Assembly: GCF_020687545.1 (NCBI RefSeq) | Contig: NZ_JAJEQX010000036.1 | Span: 1 to 36,411 of the forward strand | Direction of reading: 5' to 3' | Source: Ruminococcus turbiniformis | Lineage (GTDB): Bacteria > Bacillota > Clostridia > Lachnospirales > Lachnospiraceae | Length of the DNA stretch: 36,411 nt | In this document: positions 32,080 through 36,411 of the stretch, piece after piece | How positions within the stretch are numbered: the stretch's first letter is position 1 | Layout of the letters: every line of letters begins with the position of its first letter | Program-made: the position numbers and the translations under genes | The notes under the pieces: generated by a model | Databases searched by the model: none | Seen by the model: the letters and a program-made list of their open reading frames with translations, nothing else | What the model was told of the DNA's origin: nothing

Positions 32080-34053
32080 TTAGTTCATGGCCGCTTTATA
32101 GCAGGAGTATTTCGTCACTTCATAGTAGATAAAGTAAACGATGGTAAAAATTCCAATGGCCAAGGCAATAGGCAGAACAACCTCACCGGCCTGGCCCAGT
32201 ACATCGTCCATTAATGCTGATTTGTAACATATAATGGCAAAAACACTGTGCAGCATACCTATCACATAAGGAATCACAAAGTAAATCTGAATCTGACGGC
32301 GGACACATCGTTTTATCATATTTTTATTATATCCCATGCGTTGAAGGATATTGTAATCATCCCGATCATAGGTGACAGCAGACAGATTTTGAAAGTAGAG
32401 GATACTGCCAGTTGCAATTAGAAAGATAATCGTGGCAAATGCAATCAACAGATAGGTAGAGCTGTTAAGCTGAATGATTTCTGTCTGTCGTTGCCAGGCA
32501 CTTGCAAGATAGATGTTGTCCGGCATAGTATTTTTCAAAATCGTATAGGCAGTTCCATCGGAACGGGTCATTCCGCCGTTGATGCTCACAACAGTGATTT
32601 TCTCCGGCTGTCCGCTTTCGATATTCTGATAAAGTTGGTCGGAAACAAGAAGCGTGGCAACACTATTTGCGAATCCAATCGGGTTATCCAAAGTGGTCTG
32701 AACAACGGTTACATCAGTTGAAATACCATTTCCAATATCCAGATGATAAACAGCACCAACATCAGAGTTTTCAGGGTCTGGTCGATATTTCACCAAAACA
32801 CATTCCGTATCACTAAGCTCAGAAATGGAACTTTCTTTTCCCTGACTATTCAGTAAAGTATTGTAGTCGCTCAGCCTCATACACTCAAATCCAGGTGTGC
32901 GTACTCCTTCACTGCTAATGCTGTATTCATCAGGAAGCCGATCTGACGAGGCTGTGATTTTTAGCAAGTTGGTTTCTTGTACCTGATATTCCTGCCCGTT
33001 TAGTCCTTCAGCCAGTGCTTCCAGTGCCTGCTTGTTCAGTTGTTCGTCCTCAACCCGGTATTCGATAGCGGAAGGAATAATTCGTTCCACGGCTCTGTAA
33101 GGATACCAAACTGAAAGCGTGGTTGCGCCAAAAACGGAAAGCGTTCCTGCAACCAGCAGAATCAAAAGAATCAGTGACTTTGCATTGGAGCGGATACGGT
33201 GCATAAATTTGGGAGCAACAATAATCGTGTTTTCCCGGTACAGAACGCTGTGACGATTTTTGATGCACTGACATACGAAAGGTACGAAAGAATAGATGGT
33301 CAACACTGTGCCAACTACTACCAGTACCAGCGTTAGCAATGCAATAGGATAAAAACCAATCGTTGTCCAAACAGACTGATCACCCCGAACCATATCCAGT
33401 GCCAAGGCATACCCACCAAGGAGAGCAATAATTCCAATAACGGATAAAACGATATTGGGACGAACTGGCTTCTCCACTTTTTTCTCCAGACGAACCAAGT
33501 CCAAAAGGGTTGATTTTAGAAGCAATCCTGCATTGGAAAGTGTAAGGGTAAGCAGTACAGCAAGGATAAACAGGAAGATTGAGCTGACAGCCTGTGGATT
33601 GATAAACGGAATTGCCCCCATATCAATCGTCAATCCAAGTAAAGCAACAATTCCTGCCGTTATACCAATGTGCAACAAGCTACCAGCTAAAATGCCGATG
33701 AACATTCCGCCAAGGCAAACAAAGATATTTTCTATGGTCAGCAGGCGAAGCATATCCCCCTTTCGGTATCCAAGCAGAGCATAAATGCCCAATTCTTTCA
33801 TCCGGCGTCGCATGAAGAAGTTGTTTGAGTAGAACATATAGAACACAACAAACGCCATGATAAATACCGCAACTACGCTACACATCATTTCTACACGGCC
33901 ATCCGACGAGATTTTTTCCATGATAACCTTGTTCATGGAAAAAGAGGTAAAGCAGAAATAAATCATCAAAACGAAAGAAACGGAAACAAGATACAGAGAA
34001 TAAAAAGAAAAGTTCCGTTTCAGATTTTTTAATGCTATTGTTGCTAAATTCAT
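32080..34053 (-). CDS. BceB-like FtsX-family ABC permease, module 3
   Basis: The 657-residue membrane protein has the long-FtsX layout: an N-terminal helix, a bundle with FFMRRRMKELGIYALLGYRK, several more helices and an extracellular domain (roughly 320-540). The C-terminal bundle has NILQRMGYNKNMIKRCVRRQ. It lies 14 nt behind its ATPase gene and 116 nt before the kinase. Unlike modules 1 and 2, its regulator pair is of the NarL type and is encoded downstream. Confidence 0.9.
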   Translation of the reverse strand: MNLATIALKNLKRNFSFYSLYLVSVSFVLMIYFCFTSFSMNKVIMEKISSDGRVEMMCSVVAVFIMAFVVFYMFYSNNFFMRRRMKELGIYALLGYRKGDMLRLLTIENIFVCLGGMFIGILAGSLLHIGITAGIVALLGLTIDMGAIPFINPQAVSSIFLFILAVLLTLTLSNAGLLLKSTLLDLVRLEKKVEKPVRPNIVLSVIGIIALLGGYALALDMVRGDQSVWTTIGFYPIALLTLVLVVVGTVLTIYSFVPFVCQCIKNRHSVLYRENTIIVAPKFMHRIRSNAKSLILLILLVAGTLSVFGATTLSVWYPYRAVERIIPSAIEYRVEDEQLNKQALEALAEGLNGQEYQVQETNLLKITASSDRLPDEYSISSEGVRTPGFECMRLSDYNTLLNSQGKESSISELSDTECVLVKYRPDPENSDVGAVYHLDIGNGISTDVTVVQTTLDNPIGFANSVATLLVSDQLYQNIESGQPEKITVVSINGGMTRSDGTAYTILKNTMPDNIYLASAWQRQTEIIQLNSSTYLLIAFATIIFLIATGSILYFQNLSAVTYDRDDYNILQRMGYNKNMIKRCVRRQIQIYFVIPYVIGMLHSVFAIICYKSALMDDVLGQAGEVVLPIALAIGIFTIVYFIYYEVTKYSCYKAAMN

Positions 34054-34067
34054 ATAATCACCCCCAG

Positions 34068-34817
34068 TTACCGCTTCTCGTCCTGGCGGGCCGATTCCTG
34101 CATGATAGCTTCATAGAAACGTCGCCGTTCAGCATCGTGACGTTGTAGTTCAGAGATGATATGTCCATCTTTGAAGTAAAGGATGCGATCCGTATAGCTG
34201 GCAGCATAGGGATCGTGGGTTACCATGAGAATTGTGGTTCCCAAAGTATGGTTGACTTCTGTTAATGCTGTCAACAGTTCAGTGGCAGAACTGGAATCCA
34301 GTGCGCCGGTGGGTTCGTCCGCAAAGATCAGAGGAGGACGTTTTACCATTGCGCGAGCCGCCGCCACACGCTGCCGCTGGCCGCCGGACAATTCGCTGGG
34401 ATATTTTTTTAGCTGGGAGTCAATTCCAAACAGCTCGGCCAGCTCTTCCACCTTTTTGTCAATCTCTTTTGCCGGTTTGTGCAGCAAAGTCAGCGGGACG
34501 GCAATGTTTTCTCTCACTGTCAAGCTATCCAAAAGAAAATATTCCTGAAAAATGAAGCCTAAGTTATTTTTACGGAAATCAGCGGCCTGTCCTTGACCGA
34601 GTTTTTCAATATGAGTTTTCCCCATAACAATATGCCCGCTGGTCGGAATGTCGATTGTAGAAAGAACATTCAGAAGGGTCGTTTTACCAGACCCGGAGGC
34701 CCCCATGATGCCCAAAAACTCACCCTTCTCAACTTCAAAAGAAACATGGTCAAGGCCGGGCTTGGGCTGGTTCTTATAAATTTTGGTTACATCCATAACT
34801 TGTAATAGCGTACTCAT
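34068..34817 (-). CDS. ABC transporter ATP-binding protein (BceA/MacB-like), module 3
   Basis: The 249-residue ATPase has Walker A GASGSGKT (39-46), Q-loop FQEYFLLD, signature LSGGQRQR, Walker B LIFADE and the switch His (MVTHDPY). ATG at 34817 is 9 nt from AAAGGAG; ATG at 34823 is too close. It is the first gene of the module 3 operon, behind a promoter overlapped by a 17-bp inverted repeat. Confidence 0.93.
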   Translation of the reverse strand: MSTLLQVMDVTKIYKNQPKPGLDHVSFEVEKGEFLGIMGASGSGKTTLLNVLSTIDIPTSGHIVMGKTHIEKLGQGQAADFRKNNLGFIFQEYFLLDSLTVRENIAVPLTLLHKPAKEIDKKVEELAELFGIDSQLKKYPSELSGGQRQRVAAARAMVKRPPLIFADEPTGALDSSSATELLTALTEVNHTLGTTILMVTHDPYAASYTDRILYFKDGHIISELQRHDAERRRFYEAIMQESARQDEKR

Positions 34818-34847
34818 ATACATTCGCTCCTTTCGTAGTACAAATTC

Positions 34848-34920
34848 AGTATAGTTTTCTGCGAAGGAAAAGGCATGAGTAATTCACGCATTCATGTTTG
34901 CGCGAATTACTCATGCCTTT
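34848..34920 (-). promoter_or_regulatory. Module 3 promoter with 17-bp inverted repeat
   Basis: TATACT (34853-34848) is a good -10 box on the minus strand. The -35 position (ATGCCT) is non-consensus and lies within the arm of a perfect 17-bp inverted repeat (34869-34885 and 34904-34920; AAAGGCATGAGTAATTC) with an 18-nt centre. A weak -35 overlapped by a dyad fits activator control, plausibly by the module's NarL-type regulator. Confidence 0.65.
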
Positions 34921-34971
34921 CAGTATGTTACTGATATAAAATAAATTTATGTTAGAAAAAGAGGGGCTTTT

Positions 34972-35055
34972 ATGAACAAAGAGAAGTCATTAACCCAAAG
35001 GATAACTATACATAAGCAAGGGCGAGAGGAAAGAACTAACGCAGTAAGGGGATAA
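34972..35055 (+). CDS. Possible 27-residue basic leader peptide
   Basis: ATG at 34972 follows GAGGGGC and opens a 27-codon frame (MNKEKSLTQRITIHKQGREE...) ending at TAA 35053-35055, 26 nt before the receiver protein gene. The peptide is basic and hydrophilic. It may be a leader peptide or chance; only position and a fair ribosome site support it. The remaining intergenic sequence shows an AT-rich possible -10 (about 34934-34941). Confidence 0.3.
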   Translation: MNKEKSLTQRITIHKQGREERTNAVRG

Positions 35056-35081
35056 CGGGAAAGGGAGGAACAAAAGAAAGA

Positions 35082-35438
35082 ATGAAGAAATTGCTTGTTG
35101 TTGATGATAACTTAGATTATTTGAGGCTTTTAGTTTCTATTATGAAAAAGCATTTTGAAGTTTATGAGGCATCAGGAGTAAAAGAAGCCTTGCAAGTGCT
35201 GGAAAATACCAAAATTGATGCAATATGCTCTGATTTCAATATAAAAGACGGTACAGGACTGGATTTGCTCGAAGAGATACGTCAAAGAGGAATCACGATC
35301 CCTTTCCTGCTTATTTCTGGGGATGATGATTGTTTGCTTGCACAAAGAACAAAACTTTGCAGAGGAGCGTTTTGCTCCAAGACCGATGATGACTTAATCG
35401 GGAAAATTAAATCTTTGATTAACACTGAAACGGCATAA
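35082..35438 (+). CDS. Receiver-only response regulator
   Basis: The 118-residue protein is one CheY-like receiver: VVDDN (6-10), phosphoacceptor Asp in CSDFNIKDG (51), Ser in LLISGDDD, and Lys in CSKTDDD near residue 100. It has no output domain. The next gene, 31 nt on, encodes a stand-alone OmpR-type DNA-binding domain, so the two resemble a split response regulator. The closest kinase is the degraded one at the right end. Confidence 0.85.
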   Translation: MKKLLVVDDNLDYLRLLVSIMKKHFEVYEASGVKEALQVLENTKIDAICSDFNIKDGTGLDLLEEIRQRGITIPFLLISGDDDCLLAQRTKLCRGAFCSKTDDDLIGKIKSLINTETA

Positions 35439-35469
35439 TGTCTTTCAAATTTTATACAGGTGGTGAGCA

Positions 35470-35886
35470 ATGGAACAGATTGAAATCATCCTCCGCACCA
35501 CGGATACAACTGGAAAAGTTACAGAGCAGCTTCTGGCAAAATTCAATACAGAGAAACCAGTGATAAGGAGGGATAAGGTTTTTCAGTATTCCGGTCTTCG
35601 CATAGATCCAGACAAGCACCAGATTTCTTATCAGGGGAACGTACTTCCTCTTACAGAGACTTATGAATTTCAGACACTTGTTTATCTTGCCAGTCACCCA
35701 GAGCAGGTATTCACGAAAGAACAGATCTATCAGGCAGTCTGGAAGGAGGAGCCTGTGGATGTAAGCAGTGCGGTGTTCTGTATCATCGGGAATATTCGCC
35801 AGAAGCTGCGAAAGGTAACAACAAAAGAATATATCCAGACTGTGTGGGGAGTCGGATACAAGTTTGTAGATGTCCCAGGGGAATGA
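35470..35886 (+). CDS. Stand-alone OmpR-type winged-helix protein, third copy
   Basis: The 138-residue protein is a near duplicate of the one at 29080: same start region (GGTGGTGAGCAATGGA), the same N-terminal MEQIEIILRTT, and an identical VSSAVFCII...IRQKLRKVTTKEYIQTVWG end. The DNA is also very similar, so the pair arose by recent duplication or repeated acquisition. Here it follows a receiver-only protein, not an ABC permease. Confidence 0.87.
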   Translation: MEQIEIILRTTDTTGKVTEQLLAKFNTEKPVIRRDKVFQYSGLRIDPDKHQISYQGNVLPLTETYEFQTLVYLASHPEQVFTKEQIYQAVWKEEPVDVSSAVFCIIGNIRQKLRKVTTKEYIQTVWGVGYKFVDVPGE

Positions 35887-35900
35887 GCCCCTGGGATGTT
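35872..35900 (+). terminator. Terminator after third winged-helix gene
   Basis: CCCAGGGG (35874-35881) pairs with CCCCTGGG (35888-35895), overlapping the stop region, and TGTTTATAACTCTTTTTT follows. It is homologous in position to the hairpin at 29482-29513. Confidence 0.6.
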
Positions 35901-35958
35901 TATAACTCTTTTTTATAGATATATAAAAGCAACACTATACTGTTTTCAGAAAAATATT

Positions 35959-36411
35959 TTACTCTATTGGTAAGGTGATAATAACATTCAAACCATGTGG
36001 AATTATCGCAGAAAATTGTATTGTTCCTTGATGCGCCTTTACAATCTGACGCACAATCTTCAAACCTAATCCATGTTCTGTATCGCCTTCACTTTTTTGC
36101 GAGCTGAAAATATCTTCGTTGCTGTTCAGCGCGTTCAGTTGAGGTTCACTCATGCCATGACCATTATCAGAGACAATAAAAATGCAATTATTCTCATGGC
36201 TGCCTACGGAAAATCCGATTATACATCCTGTTGGATTATGGACAATGCTATTATGGATTAAATTTCCAAGCATCCGTTGCAACAATAAACCTGAATTATT
36301 CATGATAATTCACTTCACTGCGGTCAATGCTGCATAGTTGCTGATATTTTTGATATTTCCTACTTTCACTTAACAGATGAAGAAATTTTTATAGAAAAAG
36401 AACTTCAGCTT
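35959..36411 (-). pseudogene. Frameshifted histidine kinase remnant
   Basis: The frame 35959-36303 encodes the ATPase half of a kinase (LLQRMLGNLIHNSIVHNPTG N box, VSDNGHGMSE G1, HGLGLKIVRQIVKAHQGTI G2). Upstream, in another frame, lies kinase-like sequence KYQKYQQLCSIDRSEVNYHE ending in a stop that overlaps the ATG at 36303. A further in-frame stop sits near 36386. The dimerisation and sensor parts are thus broken by frameshifts and the window edge. It could once have paired with the receiver-only protein. Confidence 0.65.

Overview
The window looks like part of a mobile or accessory region from a gut-type Clostridia, most likely a Lachnospiraceae. This is inferred from the Gram-positive ribosome binding sites, SpoVT/AbrB-like and Bce-type gene families, a LexA-type SOS box of the GAAC-N4-GTTC form, and DUF4314/DUF2786/SSB-like/MoxR-VWA gene content. 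No relaxase, coupling protein, integrase, tRNA, rRNA, IS element or CRISPR array is visible, so calling it an integrative conjugative element or plasmid is inference. The minus-strand backbone is visibly more GC-rich than the antibiotic-sensing modules.

Layout: (1) 264-3333, minus: DUF4314 protein, DUF2786 protein and NAD-dependent DNA ligase LigA, driven by a strong promoter at 3581-3609 with a long structured leader. (2) 3744-5957, plus: SOS-controlled Y-family DNA polymerase, a small unknown protein and an SRAP (YedK/HMCES-like) abasic-site protein. (3) 6084-11292, plus: a BceRS-BceAB-like module (OmpR-type regulator, intramembrane-type kinase, ABC ATPase, large permease) ending in a stand-alone winged-helix protein. 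(4) 11510-12645, plus: a sigma factor and its likely anti-sigma partner, bracketed by 60-bp direct repeats. (5) 12811-23921, minus: a long operon with an SSB-like protein, two-helix membrane protein, MoxR/CobS-type AAA+ ATPase, XRE regulator, CobT-like VWA protein with an HExxH motif, unknown protein, AbrB/SpoVT regulator, sigma factor, DNA methyltransferase and five small unknowns. (6) 24336-29496, plus: a second BceRS-BceAB module with a 44-residue membrane protein and a stand-alone winged-helix protein, flanked by about 100-bp direct repeats of the SSB-operon promoter and leader. (7) 29821-34817, minus: a third ABC module with a NarL-type kinase/regulator pair. (8) 35082-36411: a receiver-only protein, a third stand-alone winged-helix protein and a frameshifted histidine kinase remnant.

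The backbone operons (1) and (5) share an unusual 5' architecture: a promoter, then at a fixed distance of about 19 nt a structured motif (UGUGUC ... CACA-N-GCUGUUUA), then one or two intrinsic terminator hairpins before the first gene. A related hairpin follows another terminator inside operon (5). This suggests attenuation or processive antitermination coordinating the ligase and SSB/MoxR-VWA operons; it is the most novel-looking signal in the window. The DNA metabolism genes (LigA, Y-family polymerase, SRAP, SSB-like, methyltransferase) fit maintenance of a mobile element under DNA damage or during single-stranded transfer. The three ABC/two-component modules resemble peptide-antibiotic sensing and detoxification cargo, two of them inserted at operon boundaries.
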